From NCBI RefSeq assembly GCF_000176135.1, contig NZ_ACZN01000018.1, forward strand, positions 310,001-374,000: 64,000 bases of DNA, written 5' to 3'. Source of the DNA: Vibrio coralliilyticus ATCC BAA-450 (GTDB lineage: Bacteria; Pseudomonadota; Gammaproteobacteria; Enterobacterales; Vibrionaceae). The position numbers and the translations under genes were made by a program. Positions 18,091 through 26,988 of the stretch are shown in pieces. The notes under the pieces were generated by a model. That model searched no databases and was not told the DNA's origin. It saw nothing but the letters and a program-made list of their open reading frames with translations. Numbering within the stretch: position 1 is the first letter of the stretch; every line of letters starts with the position of its first letter.

Positions 18091-18936
18091 TTATTTTTTA
18101 GTAAGGGTGTCTTCCCAGAACGCCTGATTGTGCCTGATCATCGCTTGTAAGTCCTTGACGTATGCCTCACCTCGCTCAGAGTATTTCAGCAAGCCATTAG
18201 TCAAAGCAATAGCGGCATCAGTGTCTGTCAGGCTTTCACCTCTTAGATGGCGTTGGTAGCGAATTTCACGCAATTCTTCGTAAGCACGATTACGGTTAAC
18301 GTTCATAAAGTAGCCCTGTATGGACTGCTGTACAGAACTGAATTTTGCGACTTCATGTGTCATACCCTCTCCCCGCTGTAACGGAATGAGACCACAACCC
18401 GAGCTATAGCACCATTGGCCGAAATAATTGTTGGCTTGGGTGGCAAATCGCGATGTCCCCCAAGCAGACTCATTCGCACCCTGCACTAGTACTAACGCTT
18501 CTGGAATAACATCTACACGATGAAACATTTGATCAAGCCATTGCTGGCTAATTCCCTTGGAGCCCAGCAGCTCCACGTTATAAAGTTTTCCTAATCGCTT
18601 TGCGTAACTCGTGTCATCATTGGAAAGCTGATCAGATTTGAAGTTAGCTTGTATTTTATCTAATCGACTTCTCTCATTAAGAATGCGTTGATTTTCCAAA
18701 GCAATGCCCGGGCGCAGATAGTCGAAAAACGTTTGTTTCTTTTCCGTCACATTGGTGATAGCTGAAAAGTCAGGCGCTTGACCTACAGAATGACCATCAA
18801 ACGATATAGATTGCTCTGTCGTTTGGGCCTGCTTTCTACGCTCGCGTTCCTGAGCTTCATTTTTCTCATAGCTATAAAAACTACAGCTGGCGATTAGGCC
18901 AGCTGCAGCGATAGCAATGAATTCACTTTTACGCAT
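18091..18936 (-). CDS. Bax-like glucosaminidase-domain lipoprotein
   Basis: A 281-residue exported protein. The chosen start gives MRKSEFIAIAAAGLIASC, a lipoprotein signal with Cys in the lipobox. The glucosaminidase-type domain contains VQGANESAWGTSRFATQANNYFGQW, with the Glu of ANESAWG as the likely catalytic residue, as in E. coli Bax and FlgJ-type peptidoglycan hydrolases. In-frame ATGs upstream (18956 to 18972) and the first one at 18996 lie in the end of the preceding gene; they would bury the signal peptide, so the shorter start is preferred. It overlaps that gene by 8 nt. Confidence 0.85.
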   Translation of the reverse strand: MRKSEFIAIAAAGLIASCSFYSYEKNEAQERERRKQAQTTEQSISFDGHSVGQAPDFSAITNVTEKKQTFFDYLRPGIALENQRILNERSRLDKIQANFKSDQLSNDDTSYAKRLGKLYNVELLGSKGISQQWLDQMFHRVDVIPEALVLVQGANESAWGTSRFATQANNYFGQWCYSSGCGLIPLQRGEGMTHEVAKFSSVQQSIQGYFMNVNRNRAYEELREIRYQRHLRGESLTDTDAAIALTNGLLKYSERGEAYVKDLQAMIRHNQAFWEDTLTKK

Positions 18937-19732
18937 TGAACACTTGTGAATCGTCGTCATTGTCATCCTCATCTTTCGGTCTGTCCGTTGCGACAACCTT
19001 GAGTTTGATACCGAACATATTGCGATAGATGATGCCCTTCACGTGGAAGAAGAACGGTAAAACAAAGATTAACCCCAGACCATAGAACATGGCTCCTGCC
19101 ACGAACATTAACATAACCAATGAATAGATCCCTGCCAAAACAAAAATCTTTTTATTCACCGCACGTAAAGACAGTAATAAAGATTGCATTGGTGGGATCT
19201 GCTTCTCACAAATGAGAAGGATGGAGTTGCTGAATGCAAGAGACAAATACATAGACAGAAACGGCAGGAGCATGCCTGCAATTCCTTGAAGCAATAAGCT
19301 AAACAAGGTCGCCAAAATAACAGGAACCGTATATTGAAGCCCTTTGCCAATATGGCGAGGCTTTGTTGATAAGCCAGCGGCATGGCTCATTGCCATTAAG
19401 CTAATACCTGCATAGATAGGTGCGCTCACTACTTCATAACTGAAGTTTGCGACAAATATTGCCTGGATGATTCTTGGATCAATACCTTCAGGGTTTGTCA
19501 CAGCATCAAGAATGATTGAAGGGTCACCAAGTTGCAGTTTTAATGCAACATAGAAAATCGCGAGTTGGACGATAAGCAGAATGATAATAGCGGGAGAAAA
19601 CGACAAGAAGTTTTTGATCGTATGACCCCACGCTTCTCTGAAAACTTCACCTGCTTTTATTTCGTAGTTACCGGAAAGAGCACGTTCGACACTTCCACCT
19701 AAATTGAAATCTTTTTCAATGTCATTATTCAT
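18929..19732 (-). CDS. Polytopic membrane protein of unknown function
   Basis: A 267-residue protein with about five or six hydrophobic segments and an acidic hydrophilic tail (KDEDDNDDDSQ). I do not recognise a named function; the layout resembles YciC-like or DUF2189-like multi-pass proteins, but that is only impressionistic. It is the first gene of the three-gene minus-strand unit with the Bax-like and DUF2987 genes, overlapping the next gene by 8 nt. Confidence 0.75.
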   Translation of the reverse strand: MNNDIEKDFNLGGSVERALSGNYEIKAGEVFREAWGHTIKNFLSFSPAIIILLIVQLAIFYVALKLQLGDPSIILDAVTNPEGIDPRIIQAIFVANFSYEVVSAPIYAGISLMAMSHAAGLSTKPRHIGKGLQYTVPVILATLFSLLLQGIAGMLLPFLSMYLSLAFSNSILLICEKQIPPMQSLLLSLRAVNKKIFVLAGIYSLVMLMFVAGAMFYGLGLIFVLPFFFHVKGIIYRNMFGIKLKVVATDRPKDEDDNDDDSQVFNA

Positions 19733-20098
19733 TATTGAATCCGGTGCTTAATGAATCTTTCACTAAGCTAACTTGTTGATTAAGAGTTATGTTGCGATAT
19801 CCCGACATTATACTGAATCCTTTCCAAGTCCAAAATCGATTCACGCTCATCCGCTTGCTTTATTGCCTACATGGTTGATAATTGACCATTAAATGCGTAA
19901 GTAAAGCCAAAAGTTGCCTTAGATTTTCTATGTTTCAGGCATTAAATTTGTCTAAAAACAGTATGGTAAGGAATGTTTACTTTTACCTGCAAAATTTTTT
20001 GTGTTTCAAGGTAAGAAAATGCTTTGATTTCACACTTTTGGTGATTATGATGCGCGCCTCGAAATTGTGTAATTACAGGTCATTTTCTGTTGGCCGGA
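19733..20098. other. 366-bp intergenic region upstream of potA
   Basis: It separates the divergent membrane-protein gene from potA. It is AT-rich and contains a plausible potA promoter (separate entry). An 81-residue plus-strand reading frame inside it has no ribosome site or recognisable content. I see no tRNA or known riboswitch. Confidence 0.6.
20024..20051 (+). promoter_or_regulatory. Putative sigma-70 promoter for potABC
   Basis: TTGATT at 20024-20029 and TATGAT at 20046-20051 with a 16-bp spacer resemble -35 and -10 boxes, about 50 bp before the potA start. Confidence 0.45.
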
Positions 20099-21232
20099 GT
20101 GGGAGAAAAACAGACGTTGAACGCTAAACCAAAAGCAGGACAACCAGTTATCCGTTTAACTGGCATTAGCAAAAGTTTCGATGGTAAAGAAATTATCGGA
20201 AATCTTAACCTCGATGTGAACCACGGTGAATTCCTAACGATTTTAGGCCCATCCGGTTGTGGTAAAACTACGGTATTGAGGATGATTGCTGGTTTTGAGG
20301 CCGCTGATAATGGCGACATCATTCTTGATAACCAGAATGTTACTCAAGTCCCTGCTGAACAAAGGCACGTCAACACTGTATTTCAAAGTTACGCCCTGTT
20401 TCCACACATGACCGTGTTTGAAAACGTTGCTTTTGGCTTGCGTATGCAAAAAGTGCCGGCAGCTGACATCGAACCGCGTGTTATGGAAGCATTGAAAATG
20501 GTTCGTCTTGAGAAAATGGCTCAGCGCAAACCACACCAGCTTTCAGGTGGTCAACAGCAGCGTATCGCCATCGCACGCGCTGTCGTCAATAAACCTAAGG
20601 TGTTACTGCTTGATGAGTCTCTGTCTGCACTGGATTACAAACTCCGTAAACAGATGCAAATTGAGCTTAAACAGCTTCAGCGCCAGCTTGGCATCACCTT
20701 TATCTTCGTGACACACGATCAGGAAGAAGCTTTGTCCATGTCAGATCGCATTATAGTTATGCGTGATGGCGTTATTGAACAAGATGGCTCTCCACGAGAG
20801 ATTTACGAAGAACCTAAGAACTTGTTCGTTGCTCGCTTCATTGGTGAAATTAACGTATTCGATGCAACCATGATTAAACGCATGGATGACAAACGAATTC
20901 GCGCTGAAATCGAAGGTGTAGAATCGATCGTTTACTACGATAAAGAAGCACTAACCGGTGACAAGCTACAAGTTCTGCTCCGCCCAGAAGATCTTCGCCT
21001 AGAAGAAATCAAAGAGTCCGAGCAAAAAGGGATTGTTGGCCACGTAACAGAACGTACTTATAAAGGTATGACTCTAGATTCTGTGATTGAATTGGAATCA
21101 GGCATGCGCGTCATGGTCAGCGAGTTCTTTAACGAAGATGATCCTGATGTGGACCATTCATTGGGACAGAAAGTGGCGATTACTTGGGTTGAAAGCTGGG
21201 AGGTCGTTCTCAATGATAAGCAAGAAGCTTAA
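20099..21232 (+). CDS. potA: Spermidine/putrescine ABC transporter ATP-binding protein
   Basis: ATPase of the polyamine importer, 377 residues from the GTG start. This start gives MGEKQTLN, aligning with the E. coli start MGQSKKLN; a TTG nine bases upstream is less likely. Walker A is GPSGCGKTT, the ABC signature LSGGQQQR, Walker B VLLLDES, and the H-loop HDQEEAL. A C-terminal TOBE-like regulatory domain ends with FFNEDDPDVDHS. Its end overlaps potB by 20 nt. Confidence 0.96.
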   Translation: MGEKQTLNAKPKAGQPVIRLTGISKSFDGKEIIGNLNLDVNHGEFLTILGPSGCGKTTVLRMIAGFEAADNGDIILDNQNVTQVPAEQRHVNTVFQSYALFPHMTVFENVAFGLRMQKVPAADIEPRVMEALKMVRLEKMAQRKPHQLSGGQQQRIAIARAVVNKPKVLLLDESLSALDYKLRKQMQIELKQLQRQLGITFIFVTHDQEEALSMSDRIIVMRDGVIEQDGSPREIYEEPKNLFVARFIGEINVFDATMIKRMDDKRIRAEIEGVESIVYYDKEALTGDKLQVLLRPEDLRLEEIKESEQKGIVGHVTERTYKGMTLDSVIELESGMRVMVSEFFNEDDPDVDHSLGQKVAITWVESWEVVLNDKQEA

Positions 21233-22073
21233 TCTGCAGAACGCCATCATCACACTGGTCGTCGGTTGGCTAGCGCTGTTTGTGCTTGTACCCAACCTAA
21301 TGATTATTGGTACCAGTTTTCTGACTCGTGATGAAGCGAATCTAATTGAACTCACTTTCACGTTCGACAACTACATTCGTCTGATGGATCCGCTGTATGC
21401 GAAGGTGCTTTGGCACTCTTTCTATATGGCAATCATTGCAACTCTATTGTGTTTGGTGATTGGTTATCCTTTTGCTTATATCGTTGCGAAGATGCCTGAG
21501 AAATGGCGACCTATCATGCTGTTTTTGGTCATAGTGCCTTTTTGGACCAACTCACTCATCCGAACGTATGGTCTTAAGATTGTGCTTGGGACGCAAGGTG
21601 TGTTGAACAAATCACTCATGGCAATGGAAATCATCGATAAGCCTATTCGTTTGATGTACACAGAGACGGCGGTGATGATCGGCCTAGTCTATATCCTATT
21701 GCCATTTATGATTTTGCCGCTCTACTCTGCTATTGAGAAGCTCGATAATACATACATTGAAGCAGCGAAGGATCTTGGAGCAAACAAGTTTCAGACAATC
21801 ACTAAAGTCATTCTGCCGCTCACCATGCCAGGTATCATCGGCGGATGTTTATTAGTGCTTCTTCCTGCGTTAGGCATGTTCTACATTGCTGATCTACTCG
21901 GCGGGGCGAAAAACCTGCTTATTGGTAACGTGATTAAAAGTCAGGTTCTCAATGCCAGAGACTGGCCGTTTGGAGCGGCGACAAGTATCGCGCTCACTAT
22001 TGCCATGGCGATCATGCTTTATGCCTACTATCGAGCAGGCAAGTTATTGAACAAGAAAGTGGAGCTAGACTGA
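21213..22073 (+). CDS. potB: Spermidine/putrescine ABC transporter permease PotB
   Basis: Inner-membrane permease of 286 residues with six transmembrane helices and the cytoplasmic coupling motif EAAKDLGANKFQTITKVILP. The ATG at 21213 is preceded by GGAGGT 8 nt upstream, inside potA; a longer reading frame from 21087 merely overlaps potA out of frame. Its TGA overlaps the ATG of potC. Confidence 0.95.
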   Translation: MISKKLNLQNAIITLVVGWLALFVLVPNLMIIGTSFLTRDEANLIELTFTFDNYIRLMDPLYAKVLWHSFYMAIIATLLCLVIGYPFAYIVAKMPEKWRPIMLFLVIVPFWTNSLIRTYGLKIVLGTQGVLNKSLMAMEIIDKPIRLMYTETAVMIGLVYILLPFMILPLYSAIEKLDNTYIEAAKDLGANKFQTITKVILPLTMPGIIGGCLLVLLPALGMFYIADLLGGAKNLLIGNVIKSQVLNARDWPFGAATSIALTIAMAIMLYAYYRAGKLLNKKVELD

Positions 22074-22843
22074 TGGGACGTACAGTTAGATTTAGCTTTA
22101 TGGCGTTGGTGTATGCGTTCTTGTACCTGCCAATCATCGTATTGATCGTTAACTCGTTTAACGCCAATAAATTCGGCATGAAATGGGGAGGCTTTACCAC
22201 TAAATGGTACGAAACATTAGTTAACAATGACAGCTTGATGCAAGCCGCTTGGCACTCACTGAATGTCGCTATTTTTTCTGCGACAGCAGCGACTGTGATC
22301 GGCAGCCTAACGGCCGTTGCCCTGTTCCGCTATACGTTTAAAGGAAAAGGTGCAGTCAATGGCATGTTATTCGTTGTTATGATGTCACCAGACATTGTTA
22401 TGGCTATCTCTCTGCTCGCGCTGTTCTTGGTATTAGGTGCACAACTGGGTTTTTTCACCTTGTTGATTGCACACATCACCTTCTGTTTACCGTTTGTTGT
22501 GGTTACGGTTTACAGCCGCTTAAATGGCTTTGATGTGAAAATGCTTGAAGCCGCTAAAGACCTTGGTGCTAGCGAATGGGTGATTCTCAAACAAATCATT
22601 CTGCCACTGGCGAAACCTGCAGTGGCCGCAGGTTGGTTGCTAAGTTTTACGCTTTCTCTGGACGATGTCATCATCAGCTCGTTCGTGACCGGGCCAACCT
22701 ATGAGATATTGCCACTCAAGATCTACTCAATGGTTAAAGTGGGAATCTCTCCTGAGGTGAATGCGCTGGCCACTGTCATGCTGATTGTTTCACTGATCTT
22801 AGTCGTGATTTCTCAGTTACTGGCGAGAGAAAAAGTTAAATAG
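22073..22843 (+). CDS. potC: Spermidine/putrescine ABC transporter permease PotC
   Basis: Second permease of the polyamine importer, 256 residues, six transmembrane helices, with coupling motif EAAKDLGASEWVILKQIILP. It starts at the TGATG overlap with potB. The terminator that follows means the binding-protein genes downstream probably need their own promoters or read-through. Confidence 0.95.
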   Translation: MGRTVRFSFMALVYAFLYLPIIVLIVNSFNANKFGMKWGGFTTKWYETLVNNDSLMQAAWHSLNVAIFSATAATVIGSLTAVALFRYTFKGKGAVNGMLFVVMMSPDIVMAISLLALFLVLGAQLGFFTLLIAHITFCLPFVVVTVYSRLNGFDVKMLEAAKDLGASEWVILKQIILPLAKPAVAAGWLLSFTLSLDDVIISSFVTGPTYEILPLKIYSMVKVGISPEVNALATVMLIVSLILVVISQLLAREKVK

Positions 22844-22862
22844 ATTTGAATCTTTTTTCATG

Positions 22863-22891
22863 AAACAGAATGGCTTGATGCCATTCTGTTT
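22863..22891 (+). terminator. Rho-independent terminator after potC
   Basis: A 12-bp perfect stem AAACAGAATGGC/GCCATTCTGTTT with a 5-nt loop. The T-tract overlaps the end of the stem. Confidence 0.88.
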
Positions 22892-22965
22892 TTCTATCGA
22901 CCGCCGTTTATGCTTACGCGATTACTCAATAGCATTCGGCAACGTTTGGTTTGGAGCTAACGTCA

Positions 22966-24000
22966 ATGAAAAAATGGGCTACTTTTTTAGCTGGTAGTGC
23001 ATACGCGCTTTCACTGTTCTCAAGTTCAGTGCTCGCCGATGAAAACAAAGAATTGGTATTTATGAACTGGGGGCCATACATCAGTAGCAGCCTTCTGGAG
23101 CAATTTACCAAGGAGACAGGTATTAAGGTTATTTACTCGACTTATGAGTCAAATGAAACCTTGTATGCCAAGCTAAAGACACACAATCAAGGGTACGATT
23201 TGGTTGTACCCTCGACATATTTCGTCGCCAAAATGCGCGATGAAGGTATGTTGCAAAAAATCGATAAATCTAAACTAAGCAACTTCAATAATCTGGATAA
23301 AAACTATCTAGATAAACCTTATGACCCTAACAATGACTACTCTATCCCCCACGTAGTTGCGATTACCGGTCTAGCGGTTAACGCCGATATGTATGACCCT
23401 AATGACTTTCAGAGCTGGGCAGATTTGTGGAATCCGGAGCTTGAAGGTCAGGTCATGCTGATGGATGACACACGTGAAGTGTTCCATATTGCGCTACGAA
23501 AATTAGGTTATTCGGGCAATTCAACTGATGCGAAACAAATCGACGAAGCTTACGCTGAGCTGCAAAAGTTAATGCCTAACGTTCTAGTGTTTAACTCTGA
23601 TAATCCGGGTGCGCCTTATATGTCAGGTGAAGTTGGCGTAGGCATGCTTTGGAATGGCAGTGCAGCGGCGGCTCAAAGTGAAGGTATGAACCTTAAACTG
23701 GTATTCCCTAAAGAGGGAGGAATTGGTTGGGTGGATAACTTTGCGATTTCATCCGGTGCAGCAAACGTAGACGCAGCGCATAAGATGATCGACTTCCTTC
23801 TAAGGCCTGAAATAGCGGAGCAAATCTCTCGTGACACTGGCTACCTAACCGCCGTTGAAGCGTCGAACGCGAAGTTTAAAGATGTTGCCCCGCTCTTCCC
23901 TTCTCAAGAAGATCTAGATCGTGTTGAATGGCAAGATGCGGTTGGTGATCTGACGATGAAATATGAAGATTACTTCATGAAGCTCAAAGCAGGTCAATAA
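22966..24000 (+). CDS. potD: Polyamine-binding periplasmic protein, first potD copy (position of V. cholerae PotD2)
   Basis: A 344-residue substrate-binding protein with a Sec signal (cleavage near SVLADE). The start at 22966 has GGAG 8 nt upstream. It shows the PotD pattern: MNWGPYIS near the mature N terminus, STYESNETLYAKL, VPSTYF, MDDTREVFHIALRKLGY and MLWNGSA. It is closely similar along its whole length to the next gene, so this is a tandem duplication. In V. cholerae, as I recall, the copy next to potC is called PotD2 and is not the main spermidine receptor. Confidence 0.93.
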   Translation: MKKWATFLAGSAYALSLFSSSVLADENKELVFMNWGPYISSSLLEQFTKETGIKVIYSTYESNETLYAKLKTHNQGYDLVVPSTYFVAKMRDEGMLQKIDKSKLSNFNNLDKNYLDKPYDPNNDYSIPHVVAITGLAVNADMYDPNDFQSWADLWNPELEGQVMLMDDTREVFHIALRKLGYSGNSTDAKQIDEAYAELQKLMPNVLVFNSDNPGAPYMSGEVGVGMLWNGSAAAAQSEGMNLKLVFPKEGGIGWVDNFAISSGAANVDAAHKMIDFLLRPEIAEQISRDTGYLTAVEASNAKFKDVAPLFPSQEDLDRVEWQDAVGDLTMKYEDYFMKLKAGQ

Positions 24001-24017
24001 GCATTCATTTTCTTCGA

Positions 24018-24041
24018 AATAGGCAGCATTAGCTGCCTATT
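24018..24041 (+). terminator. Rho-independent terminator between the potD copies
   Basis: A 10-bp stem AATAGGCAGC/GCTGCCTATT with an ATTA loop, followed by TTCGTTATT. It suggests the two potD genes are transcribed at least partly separately. Confidence 0.8.
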
Positions 24042-24173
24042 TTCGTTATTGGCTGATATAATTCTTTTCTGTATGGTTTGTCGTTACGATAAACATCTTT
24101 ACTCACGGCTTTATCTCCAAACATCGTCAGGGCTGACGGTTTACTGATTCAGCAAAAACAAAACGGAAAAAGA

Positions 24174-25211
24174 ATGAAAAGTAAATTCTATGCAAGTGCA
24201 CTTTGCGCAGCGTCTCTGATCGCTTCACCTGCAATGGCTGCTGATCAAGAACTCTACTTCTACAACTGGTCTGAATACATTCCAAATGAAGTTCTTGAAG
24301 ACTTTACGAAAGAAACTGGAATCAAGGTTATTTACTCTACCTACGAGTCAAATGAAAGCATGTATGCCAAGCTTAAGACTCAAGGATCGGGTTACGATTT
24401 AGTAGTACCGTCTACTTATTTCGTTTCTAAGATGCGTAAAGAAGGTATGCTGCAAGAAATCGACAAGAAAAAACTGTCGCACTTCGCTGATCTTGATACA
24501 AACTTCCTGAACAAGCCTTTCGACCCGAACAACAATTATTCTATCCCTTATATCTGGGGTGCGACAGGCATTGGTATTAACTCTGACATGCTGGACAAGT
24601 CTTCTGTCACCAAATGGGACGACTTCTGGGACAGCAAATGGGAAGGCCAGTTGATGCTCATGGATGACTCACGTGAAGTTTTCCATATCGCATTAACTAA
24701 ACTGGGTTACTCACCAAACACAACGAACCCAGACGAGATTAAAGCAGCCTACGAAGAACTGAAGAAGCTAATGCCAAATGTACTGGTGTTCAACTCAGAC
24801 TTCCCTGCAAACCCGTACTTAGCTGGTGAAGTATCTCTAGGTATGCTTTGGAACGGCTCTGCTTACATGGCTCGTCAGGAAGGCGCATCCATTGACATTA
24901 TCTGGCCAGAAAAAGGCACTATCTTCTGGATGGATAGCCTAGCGATTCCTGCAGAAGCGAAGAATGTGGATGCAGCTCATAAGATGATCGATTTCCTTCT
25001 ACGCCCAGAAAATGCAGCGAAAATCGCTCTAGAAATCGGCTATCCAACTCCTGTTGCAACAGCGCATAAGTTGCTACCTGAAGAATTTGCAAACGATCCA
25101 AGCATCTTCCCGCCTCAAGAAGTGATGGACAGTGGAACCTGGCAAGACGAAGTTGGTGAAGCAAGCGTGCTATACGACGAGTACTTCCAAAAGTTAAAAG
25201 TTGACAACTAA
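24174..25211 (+). CDS. potD: Polyamine-binding periplasmic protein, second potD copy (position of V. cholerae PotD1)
   Basis: A 345-residue binding protein with signal peptide ending AMAADQ. The mature start YFYNWSEYIPNEVL, the VPSTYF motif, MDDSREVFHIAL, MLWNGSA and the FWMDSLAIP aspartate region agree with the polyamine-contacting residues of E. coli PotD. It keeps these residues more canonically than the upstream copy (NWSEYI, FWMD), so it is the likelier general spermidine/norspermidine receptor. It has its own 173-bp upstream region and terminator. Confidence 0.94.
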   Translation: MKSKFYASALCAASLIASPAMAADQELYFYNWSEYIPNEVLEDFTKETGIKVIYSTYESNESMYAKLKTQGSGYDLVVPSTYFVSKMRKEGMLQEIDKKKLSHFADLDTNFLNKPFDPNNNYSIPYIWGATGIGINSDMLDKSSVTKWDDFWDSKWEGQLMLMDDSREVFHIALTKLGYSPNTTNPDEIKAAYEELKKLMPNVLVFNSDFPANPYLAGEVSLGMLWNGSAYMARQEGASIDIIWPEKGTIFWMDSLAIPAEAKNVDAAHKMIDFLLRPENAAKIALEIGYPTPVATAHKLLPEEFANDPSIFPPQEVMDSGTWQDEVGEASVLYDEYFQKLKVDN

Positions 25212-25242
25212 AAACGTAAACTTGTTTTCAGTTATATACTTA

Positions 25243-25266
25243 ATAAAGCGGCTCAAGCCGCTTTAT
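25243..25266 (+). terminator. Rho-independent terminator after the second potD
   Basis: An 11-bp inverted repeat ATAAAGCGGCT/AGCCGCTTTAT with a very short centre, followed by TTGTTTTC. Confidence 0.85.
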
Positions 25267-25292
25267 TTGTTTTCTCATGGATCGAGGACGCT

Positions 25293-26087
25293 ATGATTGT
25301 AAGGTACAAAAGATTCCTGTCTGGCTTCTGCGTGCTGTCTGGGCTTGCGATACTGGTTACGACAATCAGTTATCAAACCAACCCTGAATCCTATAGTGAC
25401 CTTCTTTTTGAGGCCAATACTCTATTCGTTCTTCTTTTCATATACTTCGTATCGCGTGAATTATACCGCAACAACACCTTCATAAAATGGGGGTTGATAC
25501 TCCTAGTCGTCAATCAAGCTTATGATATCTTGACGGAAATTCCCGTTTTAGATCAATGGACAGACAATAACGAATTCACCCATACATTGATTGAAGATGG
25601 GGGAATCCAAATTGCCTATCTATTAATTGCTTTCGGTGTGACCCGGTTGTTTCGCCAAATGAGCGAGCATGCGTATACAGATGAGCTAACAGGGCTTTTT
25701 AACCGTAAGAAGCTGTTCTCGATCGCACGTAAACAGTTTGATTTAATCTACATCGACTTAGATGGCCTCAAGCAAATCAACGACACTCAAGGGCACGCCA
25801 GTGGCGATTTAGCCATCATCCGTTTCGCGCAAGCCGTCAATGCATCGGTAAGCCCTACGGATAAAGCATTTCGCATCGGCGGAGATGAGTTTGTAATTGT
25901 GGTTGGCCCGGGAGAAGGTGAAGCCTTCATCGATAGAATCAAAAAAGACTTGGTCGAAGAACAAATCCTATTCAGCTACGGCATTGAGGCCTCTACACCT
26001 GAAACCTTAAAAGAGAACCTGATAAAAACGGATAAAGCTATGTATGAAATGAAAAACTCTCAGCGCAAAGGCGCCGAGAGTGACTGA
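25293..26087 (+). CDS. Membrane-bound diguanylate cyclase (GGDEF domain)
   Basis: A 264-residue protein with about four N-terminal transmembrane segments (residues 5-125) and a C-terminal GGDEF domain. The active-site loop is intact (RIGGDEFVIV), and DELTGLFNRKKL and YIDLDGLKQIND are the expected nucleotide- and metal-binding motifs, so it should make cyclic di-GMP. The position of the RxxD inhibitory site reads SPTD, so classical product inhibition is probably lost. The sensor region resembles no family I can name. Its stop lies 1 nt from the stop of convergent cobB. Confidence 0.9.
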   Translation: MIVRYKRFLSGFCVLSGLAILVTTISYQTNPESYSDLLFEANTLFVLLFIYFVSRELYRNNTFIKWGLILLVVNQAYDILTEIPVLDQWTDNNEFTHTLIEDGGIQIAYLLIAFGVTRLFRQMSEHAYTDELTGLFNRKKLFSIARKQFDLIYIDLDGLKQINDTQGHASGDLAIIRFAQAVNASVSPTDKAFRIGGDEFVIVVGPGEGEAFIDRIKKDLVEEQILFSYGIEASTPETLKENLIKTDKAMYEMKNSQRKGAESD

Positions 26088-26088
26088 A

Positions 26089-26826
26089 TTAAGCGTGTTT
26101 AACGTTTGGCTCTTGCAACGCTAAGATTTCTTCGACCAGCTTAGGTACCTCGATACTTGCTTTACCATAGCGTTTTTCTTCAAACTCACTCTCAACCGCA
26201 CTAGGTTCAAGATTGATTTCAAGCGTATGCGCTCCGTGCATTTTTGCATCATGTACAAACCCTGCGGCTGGATATACCACCCCAGACGTACCAATCGAGA
26301 TAAACAAATCGGCTTTTTCTAATGATTCGTAGATATCGCCCATTCGCAAAGGCATCTCTCCGAACCAGACAACGTGAGGTCGCATCTGAGAAGGAATTTG
26401 ACAGCAGTGACAAAGGTCTCCTGTCTTAACTTCACCCTTCTCTTCAACAACCTGATTAGATTCACTGCATCGTGCTTTCAGTAGCTCTCCATGCATATGA
26501 ATCACATTCACACTTCCACCGCGCTCATGAAGGTTATCAATATTTTGCGTGATGATGGTTACTGTACCCTCGAGTTCTTTCTCAAGGCGCGCCAAAGCTA
26601 AATGTGCGGCATTGGGTTCTATACCCTCTTCCTGAAGCTTTAAACGACGCTGATTGTAGAAGTCCTGCACGAGGTCTGGATTGCGATCAAAACCCTCGGG
26701 CGTAGCCACATCTTCAATGCGATGATCTTCCCATAAACCATCCTGAGCTCTAAAAGTCTGAATCCCTGACTCAGCCGAAATACCTGCCCCAGTAAGTACA
26801 ACGACGTTTCGATACGGAAATTTCAT
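26089..26826 (-). CDS. cobB: NAD-dependent protein deacylase CobB (sirtuin)
   Basis: A 245-residue class III sirtuin that removes acyl groups from lysines using NAD. The NAD-binding motifs GAGISAESGIQTFR, TQNIDNLHERGG and the catalytic-histidine motif HMHGELLKARC are intact. Zinc-binding cysteines appear as ARCSES and DLCHCC. The enzyme lacks the longer N-terminal extension seen in some enterobacterial CobB forms. Monocistronic, convergent with the GGDEF gene without a visible terminator between them. Confidence 0.95.
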   Translation of the reverse strand: MKFPYRNVVVLTGAGISAESGIQTFRAQDGLWEDHRIEDVATPEGFDRNPDLVQDFYNQRRLKLQEEGIEPNAAHLALARLEKELEGTVTIITQNIDNLHERGGSVNVIHMHGELLKARCSESNQVVEEKGEVKTGDLCHCCQIPSQMRPHVVWFGEMPLRMGDIYESLEKADLFISIGTSGVVYPAAGFVHDAKMHGAHTLEINLEPSAVESEFEEKRYGKASIEVPKLVEEILALQEPNVKHA

Positions 26827-26952
26827 ACGACATTCCTTTCTCTTATGCTTTTTTGCTAGCTTAGCACTTAGAGTTAAGCATCAGAAGCGGTTGGAATTAG
26901 ACCATGGTCGCACCCATTCAAGTTCTACTGTATTTATGTGAAGTGAAACAAA

Positions 26953-26974
26953 AAAGCGGCCCAAAGGCCGCTTT
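26953..26974 (-). terminator. Rho-independent terminator after amtB
   Basis: A 9-bp stem AAAGCGGCC/GGCCGCTTT with a 4-nt loop. On the minus strand it runs into TTTTTTG, 15 bp downstream of the amtB stop. Confidence 0.9.
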
Positions 26975-26988
26975 AGAATATTGTTTGT

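Noticed and set aside
19882..20127. 81-codon frame upstream of potA
   Set aside because: No ribosome site and no recognisable content; it overlaps the promoter and start region of potA.
21087..21212. In-frame extension upstream of potB
   Set aside because: It lies inside potA in another frame; GGAGGT and the permease N terminus place the start at 21213.
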